DNA of 64,000 bases from positions 3,452,508 to 3,516,507 of the forward strand of contig NZ_CP007203.1 in the NCBI RefSeq assembly GCF_000340565.2, written 5' to 3'. This stretch comes from Nodularia spumigena CCY9414. Its GTDB lineage: Bacteria > Cyanobacteriota > Cyanobacteriia > Cyanobacteriales > Nostocaceae. The translations under genes and the position numbers were made by a program. A model generated the notes under the pieces. That model worked only from the letters and a program-made list of their open reading frames with translations. It did no database searches and was not told where the DNA came from. Shown here piece after piece: positions 16,655-26,748 of the stretch; the stretch's first letter is position 1, and each line of letters opens with the position of its first letter.

Positions 16655-17662
16655 ATGAATGCAGAGATATCGGCACTTTTGGACAGGGTGCAGAAAATGG
16701 CTAACGATTTCATTATTCTGCTACCCAATATTGTGCTAGGGTTGTTTGTTTTTACAATCTTTGTAATTGTCGGGAGATCAATCAAGCGACTAGTGAGACG
16801 CTTAACTAGCCACCGCACCTATGCGCGCAATTTGGGTATGGTGCTGGGGAGGTTGGCACAAGGTACTACAGTTTTGGTGGGTTTGTTTATTTCTTTATCC
16901 ATTGTCTTTCCCTCACTCAAAGCATCAGATTTGGTGCAATTGCTGGGAATCAGTGGGGTAGCAATCGGTTTTGCTTTTCGCGATATTCTGCAAAACTTTT
17001 TAGCGGGAATTCTAATCCTACTCACTGAACCGTTCCAAATCAATGACCAAATTGTTTTTAAGAATTTTGAAGGTACGGTAGAAAATATTGAAACACGAGC
17101 GACAACTATTAGAACTTACGATGGTCGGCGAATTGTGATTCCCAACTCCGAACTGTTTACCAATTCGGTAACTGTAAATACCGCCTTTGAGAATCGGCGC
17201 TTAGAATATGATGTCGGCGTTGGCTATGGTGATGACCTGGACTGGACAAAGCAGTTGATGCTAGAAGCTATGCATAGTGTAGATGTTGTGTTAAAAGACC
17301 CGCCTCCTGATGTCCTGGTGATGGAACTTGCCGAAAATAGTGTGAATATCCGGGCGCGATGGTGGATTCAACCACCCCGATGGTCAGATGCTCTAGATTC
17401 ACGGGATCAAGTCATCTCTGCAATCAAGCAAAAGCTGTATGTGGAAAATGGCATTGATTTACCATATCCTACCAGACAAATTTTATTCCACGACCAAACC
17501 GAAGAAACAGATGGCGATCGCACTCGTCAGCGAGAAGGTTGGCCATCTGGTAAAAACAAAGTCCCTAAACCCCGTAGCATTGGCGGTTCACTGCAAAGAT
17601 TAGCCCAATTGCAAGACCGTAATGGCAAGGTAGATGCTCACGAAAGAAATCATGAATCATGA
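16655..17662 (+). CDS. MscS-family mechanosensitive channel
   Basis: 335 residues. The ATG at 16655 follows a GAGGA about 8 bases upstream. Three hydrophobic segments (near 18-40, 65-88 and 92-120) are followed by the MscS pore helix and beta domain signature: LLGISGVAIGFAFRDILQNF, then ILLTEPFQINDQI, GTVENIETRATTIRTYDGR and VIPNSELFTN. The protein opens under membrane tension and releases solutes on osmotic downshock. A hydrophilic tail of about 60 residues is poorly conserved. It overlaps the next membrane protein gene by 4 bases (ATGA), so the two are one operon. Confidence 0.93.
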   Translation: MNAEISALLDRVQKMANDFIILLPNIVLGLFVFTIFVIVGRSIKRLVRRLTSHRTYARNLGMVLGRLAQGTTVLVGLFISLSIVFPSLKASDLVQLLGISGVAIGFAFRDILQNFLAGILILLTEPFQINDQIVFKNFEGTVENIETRATTIRTYDGRRIVIPNSELFTNSVTVNTAFENRRLEYDVGVGYGDDLDWTKQLMLEAMHSVDVVLKDPPPDVLVMELAENSVNIRARWWIQPPRWSDALDSRDQVISAIKQKLYVENGIDLPYPTRQILFHDQTEETDGDRTRQREGWPSGKNKVPKPRSIGGSLQRLAQLQDRNGKVDAHERNHES

Positions 17663-19002
17663 ATAATGTCAAGTTATCCAAGTTGTGGGATGCGCTTCAT
17701 ACTAGCTACTGGTTTCTGCCCGGAATCCTGGCACTCAGTGCCGTTATTTTGGCATTTACAATGTTAAGCCTTGACCGCACAATTGGTTTTGATGATTGGG
17801 ATTGGATCTACACAGGTGGTCCCGATGGAGCTAGAGAAGTGCTATCTGCGATCGCAGGTTCAATGGTGAGTGTTGCGGCGACAGCCTTTTCCATTACAAT
17901 TGTCGCCCTGCAACTGGCTTCTGCCAATTTCGGCCCCAGGTTGCTGCGTAACTTTATGCGCGACACAGGCAATCAAATAGTCCTGGGTACATTCATTGCC
18001 ACATTTATTTATTCCTTGCTGGTGCTGCGTGCTATTTATGGCATGGGCTACAACCTGTTTATTCCCCATCTTTCAGTCACAGTCGGGATAGTGCTAGCAA
18101 TTCTCAGCATTGCCGTCCTCATTTACTTCATTCATCACGCATCAACCATCATTCAAGCATCGCAAGTTATTAAGAGTGTGAGTGAAGATTTAGACAAAGC
18201 TATTGATCGACTATTTCCCGAAAAAATCGGTGTCAATCCCCCAACCAATCAACTACATCTAGGAGAAATTCCCCCCGATTTTGAGTTACAGGCTTACCCA
18301 ATTAAAGCCAATAGTAATGGTTATTTACAAGCCATTAATGATGAAAAAATCATGGAAATTGCCTGTAAATATAATCTCCTGATCCATGTTAAATCTCGAC
18401 CAGGAAAGTTTGTGATTAAGGGCAGTGAATTGGTCATGGTTTGGCCTGGTGAACGAGTCAATCGCAAACTTAACCATCGACTACAAAAAACATTTATTTT
18501 AGGAAGGGAACGTACTGAACACCAGGATGTGGAGTTTCCTCTGCAACAGTTAGTAGAAATTGCTCTGCGGGCTATTTCTCCGGGAATCAACGATCCTTTC
18601 ACGGCTATTCGGTGTATTGACCGTTTGAGTGCCGGACTGTGCCATCTAGTACAAAGACAGTTTCCCTCACCTTACCGCTACGATGATCATAACCAATTGC
18701 GAGTGATTGCCAAACCAGTAACTTTTGAGGGGATAGTCGCTCAAGCTTTTAACCAAATTCGGCAGAATAGCAGAACTGATGTAGCCGTGACTATTCATTT
18801 ACTCAAAGCGATCGCCTTAATTGCCAATTGTACCCACAATGGGCAATACCAGCAAATTCTCAAGCGTCATGCTGACATGATCGAGAGGGGTAGCCATGAA
18901 GGGTTGCCAGAATCACAAGACCGCCGGGACGTTCAGGAGAAATATAACACCGTGATTCAAGTCTTGGAGCAAAACCATGAAATAGAGATTTTGCAGCGAT
19001 GA
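17659..19002 (+). CDS. DUF2254 membrane protein
   Basis: 447 residues with four hydrophobic segments in the first 165 residues (around 18-40, 62-90, 105-130, 135-160) and a hydrophilic C-terminal half. The blocks AFSITIVALQLASANFGPRLLRNFMRD and AISPGINDPFTAIRCID are typical of DUF2254. Function is not established. Translational coupling with an MscS channel suggests a role in membrane tension or ion homeostasis, which is inference. Starts at the ATG that overlaps the channel stop. Confidence 0.88.
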   Translation: MNNVKLSKLWDALHTSYWFLPGILALSAVILAFTMLSLDRTIGFDDWDWIYTGGPDGAREVLSAIAGSMVSVAATAFSITIVALQLASANFGPRLLRNFMRDTGNQIVLGTFIATFIYSLLVLRAIYGMGYNLFIPHLSVTVGIVLAILSIAVLIYFIHHASTIIQASQVIKSVSEDLDKAIDRLFPEKIGVNPPTNQLHLGEIPPDFELQAYPIKANSNGYLQAINDEKIMEIACKYNLLIHVKSRPGKFVIKGSELVMVWPGERVNRKLNHRLQKTFILGRERTEHQDVEFPLQQLVEIALRAISPGINDPFTAIRCIDRLSAGLCHLVQRQFPSPYRYDDHNQLRVIAKPVTFEGIVAQAFNQIRQNSRTDVAVTIHLLKAIALIANCTHNGQYQQILKRHADMIERGSHEGLPESQDRRDVQEKYNTVIQVLEQNHEIEILQR

Positions 19003-19051
19003 ATTACTGCTTCCCTCTGTTGGTGGCGCGGGTGGGGTTCTTGGAACAATA

Positions 19052-19080
19052 AAAAATGCCCACAGGCGCGGGCATTAAGT
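19052..19080 (+). terminator. hairpin after the MscS/DUF2254 operon
   Basis: AATGCCC (19055-19061) pairs with GGGCATT (19070-19076) around an 8-base loop, 50 bases after the operon stop. There is no T-run behind it, so it is either a weak terminator or an RNA-end stabiliser. Confidence 0.45.
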
Positions 19081-19313
19081 AGGCTTTCTGTCACTTTTAT
19101 TGGCTACAATCATGATGTATCATGATGTTTTTATTTTTCTCTATTGCCCATAAGAAATCAAGCCGGAAAGATGAGAACTTTAGACATAAATCATGAAAAT
19201 ATATCTTTTTATTTATCTGTCTCAAAGATGAGAATTCCATTACTAATAGCTGATTTTAGTGTTAGCAGCTATCCTTAAATCATAGAAATTTACATTTTGA
19301 GCAAAAATTAACC

Positions 19314-19391
19314 TTTAACTATAGCAACCGCCAAGGACGTTAGGACATAAACTGATCATAAAAGTTAGACACCGAAAGGTTTTTACCCTAC
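19314..19391. repeat. 77-bp dispersed element, copy 1
   Basis: The stretch containing ATAGCAACCGCCAAGGACG, AGGACATAAACTGATC and AGTTAGACACCGAAAGG recurs at 52780-52856 with about two base differences. Roughly 100 bases downstream (19475-19490) ATTTATGTCCGTTAG is close to the inverse of its CGTTAGGACATAAACTG part, so the whole 19.31-19.50 kb block may be a small non-autonomous element. Confidence 0.65.
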
Positions 19392-19539
19392 GGACCACGG
19401 ACCACTCCCCACTCCCCTGCTATAGCATAAACATAGTCTTGCTTACCAACATTTATCAGACCCAATTCACAGATTTATGTCCGTTAGAATTGAGACTTTT
19501 CCCAAATTATCTATTAAAACTGTAATTGTGGTCAGGTTA

Positions 19540-19579
19540 AAAACCCCAGGGATTCCCAGTCCTGGGGTTTTACTTTTTT
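19540..19579 (+). terminator. strong Rho-independent terminator with no gene upstream
   Basis: An 11-bp stem, AAAACCCCAGG (19540-19550) with CCTGGGGTTTT (19561-19571), surrounds a 10-base loop and is followed by ACTTTTTTT on the plus strand. The nearest plus-strand gene ends at 19002 and has its own hairpin, so this may end an unannotated small RNA. Confidence 0.65.
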
Positions 19580-19580
19580 T

Positions 19581-20580
19581 GTCTAACCAGTACAGTCAAA
19601 AACATCAGATTTCATACATCATTGATAACAGCTAGAGTTAAATAATTATTTCCCTGATATAGACATACTCAAGCCTTCGTGAACACTGCCTTCAATTCTT
19701 GCAGGTAACTAAATCTACATTGTCACTAAATTAATATAGGACTCCTATTTGATTTCTGTTGGCGTAGCCTGCGCTTTGCGCTTACAACTCAAAAAGCTGT
19801 TTCCCACGGACCACTCCCCACCTACGCAAGTAAGTATGGCTACGCCACGCAAGCTATCAAAAATTAAAGCGGATTACTATAGTTGTTAAAATTACTAATT
19901 ATCTCACTAAAATTCCAGAAAAATTATAGATACTACTGCAAAAAAACAATATATTTACATTAGCCATAAGATAGATTAGAATAGTTAATAATTGCCTTAT
20001 ATTATGGAACATAAAACAAAGAGCGTTACTCAAGGCGTGAGGGTGTATCTACTACATAATAGGGAGCAAAAAAATAATTTCAAGTAATAATTGCAATTAT
20101 TTATAGTATTTCCCACCCGGCTGAAATACAGATTTATCTGTGTTTATCTGTGGTAGAATAATTTTCCTCTACCTGAATGAAATAGGAATCGCTATATAGG
20201 CAGTAGAATTTAACTGTAAATCCAGTTCCCCTCCTCGCTTGCACCGGAGGGGTTAGGGGTGGGGTGTTATGACACAAAAAAGAATTTCCCGACTTGTGTG
20301 TACACGGTAGCCTTGCACAGGAGGGGTAGCTGTTAAATTTCAGCACCTGCTTTTGGTTCAGCACCCAGAGTTAAGAATATTTATTGTTGATTTTTAAACT
20401 TTCCCACATAAGTATCCGGTTAAGAATTGTTTAACTCAGTAAAGTTAAATCTATCTCCAGTAATAAATATTGGGCTAATGACGCAAAGTGTGATAGAAAC
20501 AAGTTGCATGAATATGTGCTGATTGGATTATTTTATGTTATAAAACTCACAGAAATTAATGCCAAAGGAAAAGAATTTTT
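19581..20580. other. repeat-rich non-coding kilobase
   Basis: No gene is supported. The stretch holds a GC-rich palindromic segment with GGCGTAGCC-like arms (19760-19860), a shortened relative of the GC-rich repeat at 20221-20270 (CCCCTCCTCGC...GGAGGGGTTAGGGG), a GACTTGTGTGTACACGG motif at 20290-20306, and about 250 AT-rich bases before the dynamin-like gene, where its promoter should be. Confidence 0.6.
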
Positions 20581-23124
20581 ATGGAAATAGAACAATTAGA
20601 TTGTTTTAAAGAGTACGGCGAATTTATACTACAAAAACTAGACTCAGTACCCCAATATCCTTCAAAACAAGAAGATTGGATACCCACTAGCCTAGATGAT
20701 TGTCTGATGCGGCTCCGGGAAGCTGCTGAGAAAACTGTAGAACTTGCCACCTCTCCTGTTAGAATCGGCGTGATGGGAGAATTTAGTAGCGGTAAAACTT
20801 TACTTTTGGGTAGCCTGATTGGTTATGCTGATGCCTTACCCATTAGTGAGAATCCTACTACAGGTAATGTGACAGCCATTCATATTGTGCCGCAATCAGG
20901 CTTTGTCACAACTCAAGCAAATAATTTTACCGTAGAGTATCTTTCTCATGAAGGAGTAGATGAGTGTTTGCAATTCATGTTACACGAAGCAAGTCGCCGG
21001 ACTACCGCAGCTGGACTTGCACCTATGCCTCTGTCAAAATTAAACACTGGCAAAGATATTATTAACTGGTGTGAAGATACATGGAACAGTAGTAAAAACT
21101 TAGAATTACGTTATTTACTGCGAGAGTTAGTATTGTTTATTCGCGCCTATCAAGCCTATGGGGACGCAATGTGTGGCGGACATTACCAAATAGATGCTAT
21201 CACCGCCCGTGAGGGTCTACAGCTAACTGAACAGCCAATGGCTATTCAAACTCTGCGTTTTGAAGACTTACCGCCATCTCATATCCGATTACCTAGCCCA
21301 CCCCAGAGGCTACCTACTAAGCTATTACAAAACAGTTTTCCCCTCATCCGTCGTGTTGATATGGAGGTAAAAATATCACGGGAAATTTGGGATTTTGCAG
21401 GAGCTTCAGAATTTATTCTGTTGGATTTTCCCGGATTAGGGGCGGCTAATTCTGGGGCTAGAGATACCTTTTTATCACTGCGAGAATTAGCAGAAGTCCA
21501 GACAATTTTAGTCCTATTAAATGGTAAAACTCCTGGGAGCGATCGCGCCAATAAAATCTTTACCATGATGCAGCAGCAGCGCCCAGGACAAGACCTCAAA
21601 GATTTAATTTTAGTGGGAGTGGGTCGTTTTGACCAGCTACCTTTAGATAGTGAAGGTTGTGAACGAGAACTTGACCGATTTATCGAAAGTAGTAGAATTT
21701 TAGAAGAAGCCGATGTTTTCCGCAAATTGAAAGTTTTGCAAACCACAATTGACGCGGCTCGTGCATTCACCACCCAAGCAGACAGGATTGTTTTATTATC
21801 GCCACTACTAGGGTTAGCTGAATTAGCAAAACGTTCTACTACAGTCAAAGCAGGTTCACCAGAATTTTTAGCAAACTTAGACTATCCTGATTATTTAGAA
21901 CGGTCGAAGCGATTGCAACAAAAGTGGGAATTATTAAGTACACGTTTGCTAGAATCTGATGCACATAGTCATTTAGGTAAACAACTGAGTTACTTTGCTC
22001 AAGACGGAGGTATTGCCAAACTGCGAGAATTAATTCAAAATCATGTGACAAGTCACGGAGTTAAACAACTTCATCAAGATACTCGCAGGGCTGCTGATAA
22101 TTTACTGCAACATCAAGAACATCTGAAAAACATTATTACCGAAATTCATGAACAAGGTATTCCCACCGCAGATACTCAGGATTTTATTGAGTTTCGGGCT
22201 GCTATAGAGAACTTAGATAAAACTTATCGGAATTTCCAAAAAGGTTTAGGTAAAGAACCACTCAAAGACCGTCGGGGAGATGTGGTTAGTGATGTGGTGA
22301 AAGACGAACTCACATTTAAAATTCTCAATTGGAACGAGTGGACTTTACTATTTAATAAAGCCAACAATGGTAATATCACTATTGCCGAATTTAAAGGTGC
22401 AGCCGGTAAGTTATTTGACCGAGGAAATAGAGTTAATAGCACTTTACCAACCAAGAGCGAAGACTTTTATCCAGCTTTTGCCAAAACTGTCAAGGAATTA
22501 GAAAATTTTGCACGCGATCGCATTCATCAAGCCGTAGCAGATTTATTAAGTCAATTATCCCATGAAATCGCCGCAGAACGCGATCATTTACAGAAAACTC
22601 TTCATCCAGAAATGGAAGAAGACATCGAAACCAAATTTGGTGTAGAAGAAGCCGATATCTTTTACAAATTAATGTTAGGATGTGACCCTAATAAATGGCA
22701 AGAAGCAATCATTTCCGAAATTAATAACAAAGAACAATCAATTTCACCAGAAATTATGTTTCCCTTGGCGCGTAAAGATGAAAAACACAATATTGGTCAA
22801 ATCTTTGATTGGTCTCCTGAAAAAAGTCAAGATTTACCCAGAACAGGTAATCACCAACTTTTTGTCTTACGACTGCGAGATGAAATCATTGCTTGTGCTA
22901 GTCTGCATTTAGTGCAGTATGTCAGCGAAATTAATCAACAGGTTAATGCTGAATTAGAAGGCATTTTAGATCAAATTATTCCCACTCTCCAAAGTCTTTC
23001 TAAAAAAGAAGCTTTACTCAGACATATTGCGGCGGGAGATTCTCCAGCTAAGGTGGCTATTCCTACTTGGTTGCAGGTTCTTTCTCAGGTTGCTACAAGT
23101 TCTTATGCTGAGGATCATTTTTAA
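20581..23124 (+). CDS. dynamin-like GTPase
   Basis: 847 residues. GTPase motifs: G1 GEFSSGKT (66-73), switch-like NPTTGNVTA about 25 residues later, G3 DFPG (282-285), and VGVGRFDQLP (345-354) in the position of G4, where GRFD replaces the usual (T/N)KxD. The GEFSSGKT loop and the long helical rest (residues 430-800, rich in Glu, Lys, Gln) are typical of bacterial dynamin-like proteins, which remodel membranes or assemble on them. No transmembrane segment is evident. It starts at an ATG with AAAGGAAAAG upstream. The next gene, 141 bases on, is a divergent Hsp70-like ATPase, and an unknown gene follows. GTPase plus Hsp70-like plus third protein recalls the SrfA/SrfB/SrfC set of enterobacteria by size and type, an unverified comparison. 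Confidence 0.82.
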   Translation: MEIEQLDCFKEYGEFILQKLDSVPQYPSKQEDWIPTSLDDCLMRLREAAEKTVELATSPVRIGVMGEFSSGKTLLLGSLIGYADALPISENPTTGNVTAIHIVPQSGFVTTQANNFTVEYLSHEGVDECLQFMLHEASRRTTAAGLAPMPLSKLNTGKDIINWCEDTWNSSKNLELRYLLRELVLFIRAYQAYGDAMCGGHYQIDAITAREGLQLTEQPMAIQTLRFEDLPPSHIRLPSPPQRLPTKLLQNSFPLIRRVDMEVKISREIWDFAGASEFILLDFPGLGAANSGARDTFLSLRELAEVQTILVLLNGKTPGSDRANKIFTMMQQQRPGQDLKDLILVGVGRFDQLPLDSEGCERELDRFIESSRILEEADVFRKLKVLQTTIDAARAFTTQADRIVLLSPLLGLAELAKRSTTVKAGSPEFLANLDYPDYLERSKRLQQKWELLSTRLLESDAHSHLGKQLSYFAQDGGIAKLRELIQNHVTSHGVKQLHQDTRRAADNLLQHQEHLKNIITEIHEQGIPTADTQDFIEFRAAIENLDKTYRNFQKGLGKEPLKDRRGDVVSDVVKDELTFKILNWNEWTLLFNKANNGNITIAEFKGAAGKLFDRGNRVNSTLPTKSEDFYPAFAKTVKELENFARDRIHQAVADLLSQLSHEIAAERDHLQKTLHPEMEEDIETKFGVEEADIFYKLMLGCDPNKWQEAIISEINNKEQSISPEIMFPLARKDEKHNIGQIFDWSPEKSQDLPRTGNHQLFVLRLRDEIIACASLHLVQYVSEINQQVNAELEGILDQIIPTLQSLSKKEALLRHIAAGDSPAKVAIPTWLQVLSQVATSSYAEDHF

Positions 23125-23265
23125 GTTTAATTGAAGGTTGAAGTTTTGGGGTTTTGCATTGGAGGTTAATTCTTTTTTAATGAACCACAGAGGCACAGAG
23201 AACACAGAGAAATTAAGAGCTTAATGTGAATTTATGGGTTTATCTTATTAATATAAGGAGAAAAA

Positions 23266-26200
23266 ATGGCTGTTGAAATTCGGCTTGTACCCAATTTTCA
23301 AGTGCGTGCTAAAGAAAACGAATATTTGGAATTACCTACTATTCAATTGGTAGCGGCTGGTGATAACGTCCCTCACATTGCTAGAATTAATTGTATTGTT
23401 ACTGGAACGCCAGAGGAATTAGCTGTTCAAATTAAAAAAGCATATAAACCTTTTGATTCTGTAACTCCTAAAATTTCTCAAATTGGGCAGTTAGAGCAAT
23501 ACCCTTGTAAATTAGAGCGCCCTTTAATCGAACCAATTAACTGCACTTTGGAAGTAATTGTTGAGTATTTCGATTCTGATACTTTAGGCGACCCCCTACT
23601 ATCTGAACCTCGACAAACTGGTGCTTCTTGCTATCTGTGGTCTCCCATAATTTTTGAAGAAGAAATAATTGATAGTGAGCCTGTTAGTAGCCCTATAGAA
23701 ATTAGTAAATATATTGAAAAGAAAATCATTCAAAAACCACAGAAAAGGTTTCCGGGATGGTTTGCATTAGATTTTGGCACATCCAATTCTACAGTTACAC
23801 TCTTTGACCCCATTGAAGTCCCCATCGCCGAAATTTTACCCAAAGAACAAGAAATCCGCTTGCGCGATCGCATGGTAGAATGGTTAAGTTCTCCCGCATC
23901 GGTGGCTTTACCTGATGTCAATCCTCACGACTGGGACAAGTTTATTGCTGACATTAGTAAAAACTTGGAAATTGAACCCCATCGGCTGCGAGAAGTTTTT
24001 GAAAGTGATCAAAAAGAAAGATTTTTAGAAGCGATTCGCCAAGTGGAATTATGTCTAGGTAACAGCGACAAATTCCGCCGGGCTGCAAGTAAAAAACTAT
24101 ATCAAATCTACCATGAAGTTTTTCGTGTCCCTACCTTAGAATCACAAAATTTAATCCCCGTTGTCTTAGATATTAATCGTCGGGATACAGAAATTCCCAG
24201 CGAATTAGAAATTTCTAGTTTGACAGATTTACAATTGCGGATGGGTAGGGAAGCTAGAGATAACAGAAAAAAAGCCATAGCTCAAGGAACAAGCGTTTCT
24301 TTAAAAGAAATTATCAGCAGATTTCACCACTCACCCAAGCGCTATTTTGGACAAGATCGCACATTCCCAGTAATTCTGGATGATCAAGAAGAGACAATTA
24401 ATGTTAACGAACTCATCCAAGCCGCATGGGCGCATTTAATCGACTTAACTGAAGATTACCGCCAACGCGCTAGACGCAGATTTTCTGAGGGAGATTTCCT
24501 CACAGCCGTTGTCACCTATCCCACCGTCGCACCGCCATTAGTGCGTAAAGAAGTTAAGGAATTAGTCGAACAATTGGGCATTGATGACGTACAAACCGCT
24601 TATGATGAAGCCGTTTCAGTCGCCATATTCTTTTTGTGGCGAGAATTTGGCGGAAATCTCAACATTGGGATTGAATCATTTAAAACTCGTTGTCGTCAAA
24701 TCGAAAATAAATGGTCACAAAATGTCCTGGTTTTGGATATTGGCGGGGGAACTACAGACTTAGCTTTAATTGAATTGACTTTAGAAGATAAAACTCCTAA
24801 TTTTGCAGAACATGAAGATAGAGGTTTAGGAGGACGTTACTATAAATTGACTCCGAAACTATTAGGTTCTTCGGGACATTTGCAGTTAGGCGGTGAATTA
24901 ATTACCCTGAGAATATTTAGATTATTGAAAGTGGCGATCGCTGATTTTCTCTTAACAGCAATAACCACAGGTGACATCGAAAGCGAAAAGCTAGAAGATT
25001 TAATTAACACCGAATTAAACGAGCGTTTTTTAGAACAAGGAAAATTCCAAAGCGGCAGCCTATTAAAATGTTTAGATAAAGAAAATCCAGACGGTGACGC
25101 TGCATATAAAGATGCCCTAGATACAGCCGAGAAAGTATTACCAACCCGATGGCAACAAGCACCCCAACGGCTACAAACCTTTTATACACTCTGGGATTAT
25201 GCCGAAGCTGCTAAACTCAAACTTGGGCAAAAGCCACCAGCCGATCATCCTCTGTTAACTTTTCTGATTTCTGAAGCACAAATTTCAGAATTACTAACTC
25301 AAAGTGCCATAAAATTCCAAATTAGAAATCCCGATAATGTTTGCGTAATTATAGACAGTCAACAATTTGAACGCGCCGCTTCTTCCACCATTAAAGAAGG
25401 AATTGGTATCGCTAAAGGACTCATGGAAAGTCGCTTAGGTTTCCAAGATCAAAACATAGATACTTGGAACACACATAAAGTTGATTGGTTGATTTTATCT
25501 GGCAAAACTTGTAACCTAGATTTAGTGCAGCGCCACATCTACCAAGAATTTAGTAACTCTCCTTATTTCGTCTGGAACCCAGAAAGAATTACCTTTGTTT
25601 TGGAATTTACTAAATTAGCCACCTCAGCCGGTGCTTGCTACGCCGAGAAACTGCGAAGGCTCAGATTTGACCCAGAAGAATCCAAAGAATTGCTACGCAA
25701 AGGCGCAAATCAGTTAGAAATAGATGTCAAAAATCTATTTTATTATCTACCTTGTAACTTCAAACGCAAAACCCAAAGCAACGAACTTTTACCCATATTT
25801 AAAGCCGGACAAGAACTTTATCAAATCACACCTTCAGAAACAGCCGCCAAAGTGCGGACAGAATGGCAAGGGATACAATTAACTAATATTATTTACCGCC
25901 AAGATTATGAAGAAGGAGACTTACGACTGTGGGGTAGTTTTGACGGTAAAAACCTGATGAAAAAACTCGGAATGCAAGAAGCCGAGTTTCTCAAAAAAAT
26001 CAAAGTCCAATTTGAAATTGACCAAACTCTGCAATTTAACGTCTTACTTTGTCAAGGAAATCCCCATTATTTAATTGACGTTCCCGGTATTGATGTAGGT
26101 GCAGCACTATTAGCAGCTTCCGAAACCTCAGCCCTATTTGCTGATGGTAAATTAAAGTGGAATATTGCGGTAGCAGGACCGAAACACAACTTAAATGATG

Positions 26201-26670
26201 GTGATATTGCTGTTAACGTCATCGAGTCTGCAACCGTAGATCAACCAAATGCCTATCATTTAGTTTTTGAAGTAGACAAACATGATAGTAAATTTCTGCG
26301 CGAATTTCACTATTTACACAATAGCGAACAGCAATCACAAAACGGTTTAGTAAGTAATCCTTTACCGCCCTTTCCCCAAACCAGTCAGCACACTTTTTAT
26401 ATTTATCAAACAGATACCACAACTAACAGCAAAAAATGGATACGAATTGGTGCATTAAGTAAACCCGATATCGCCACAGATTACCCTTGTAAATATTGTG
26501 TAACTCTTGATCAAAAAGGTATTCTCAGAATGCACGCCGGAGAAGTTCCCTATTGGACATCAACAAGCCAAGAATGTCTCAAACAAGCAGGATGTGTTTA
26601 TCGGGCTGAATTAGAATTGCAACCTAATGAAGTTGATAAAGAACGCGATCCTTTTTGCGGCATACATTAA
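23266..26670 (+). CDS. giant Hsp70/actin-fold ATPase, divergent
   Basis: 1134 residues from an ATG with AAGGAG six bases upstream. An N-terminal region (1-160) of beta-rich, unrecognised sequence precedes the nucleotide-binding fold: phosphate-1 ALDFGTSNSTVTLFD (167-181), phosphate-2 VLDIGGGTTDLALIEL (489-504) and an adenosine-motif-like DWLILSGKTCN (near 740). The more than 300 residues between the two phosphate motifs are far longer than in DnaK, including KRYFGQDRTFPV, so there is a large insertion. The last 330 residues are an extra beta-rich region, not the DnaK substrate domain. It is most like SrfB-type Hsp70 relatives. It lies between the dynamin-like GTPase and the 369-aa protein, all on one strand, suggesting one machine. 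Substrate unknown. Confidence 0.8.
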   Translation: MAVEIRLVPNFQVRAKENEYLELPTIQLVAAGDNVPHIARINCIVTGTPEELAVQIKKAYKPFDSVTPKISQIGQLEQYPCKLERPLIEPINCTLEVIVEYFDSDTLGDPLLSEPRQTGASCYLWSPIIFEEEIIDSEPVSSPIEISKYIEKKIIQKPQKRFPGWFALDFGTSNSTVTLFDPIEVPIAEILPKEQEIRLRDRMVEWLSSPASVALPDVNPHDWDKFIADISKNLEIEPHRLREVFESDQKERFLEAIRQVELCLGNSDKFRRAASKKLYQIYHEVFRVPTLESQNLIPVVLDINRRDTEIPSELEISSLTDLQLRMGREARDNRKKAIAQGTSVSLKEIISRFHHSPKRYFGQDRTFPVILDDQEETINVNELIQAAWAHLIDLTEDYRQRARRRFSEGDFLTAVVTYPTVAPPLVRKEVKELVEQLGIDDVQTAYDEAVSVAIFFLWREFGGNLNIGIESFKTRCRQIENKWSQNVLVLDIGGGTTDLALIELTLEDKTPNFAEHEDRGLGGRYYKLTPKLLGSSGHLQLGGELITLRIFRLLKVAIADFLLTAITTGDIESEKLEDLINTELNERFLEQGKFQSGSLLKCLDKENPDGDAAYKDALDTAEKVLPTRWQQAPQRLQTFYTLWDYAEAAKLKLGQKPPADHPLLTFLISEAQISELLTQSAIKFQIRNPDNVCVIIDSQQFERAASSTIKEGIGIAKGLMESRLGFQDQNIDTWNTHKVDWLILSGKTCNLDLVQRHIYQEFSNSPYFVWNPERITFVLEFTKLATSAGACYAEKLRRLRFDPEESKELLRKGANQLEIDVKNLFYYLPCNFKRKTQSNELLPIFKAGQELYQITPSETAAKVRTEWQGIQLTNIIYRQDYEEGDLRLWGSFDGKNLMKKLGMQEAEFLKKIKVQFEIDQTLQFNVLLCQGNPHYLIDVPGIDVGAALLAASETSALFADGKLKWNIAVAGPKHNLNDGDIAVNVIESATVDQPNAYHLVFEVDKHDSKFLREFHYLHNSEQQSQNGLVSNPLPPFPQTSQHTFYIYQTDTTTNSKKWIRIGALSKPDIATDYPCKYCVTLDQKGILRMHAGEVPYWTSTSQECLKQAGCVYRAELELQPNEVDKERDPFCGIH

Positions 26671-26671
26671 T

Positions 26672-26715
26672 ATTATAAATCTTGTGGGGTGGGCAAGGAC
26701 TGCCCGCCCTTGTGT
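26672..26715 (+). repeat. hairpin repeat, copy 1, after the Hsp70-like gene
   Basis: ATTATAAATCTTGTGGGG is followed by a TGGGCAAGG-ACTGCCCGCCC hairpin. A near-identical copy lies at 27898-27940, so the two frame the 369-aa gene as direct repeats. It may work as a terminator or an mRNA stabiliser, or be a small mobile repeat. Confidence 0.6.
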
Positions 26716-26748
26716 ACCTCAGAAAAATAAATTTTAATATTAATATTC

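Noticed and set aside
21279..21848. 189-codon antisense frame inside the dynamin-like gene.
   Set aside because: Sense strand carries the conserved GTPase motifs; the antisense frame is Ser/Arg-rich shadow sequence.
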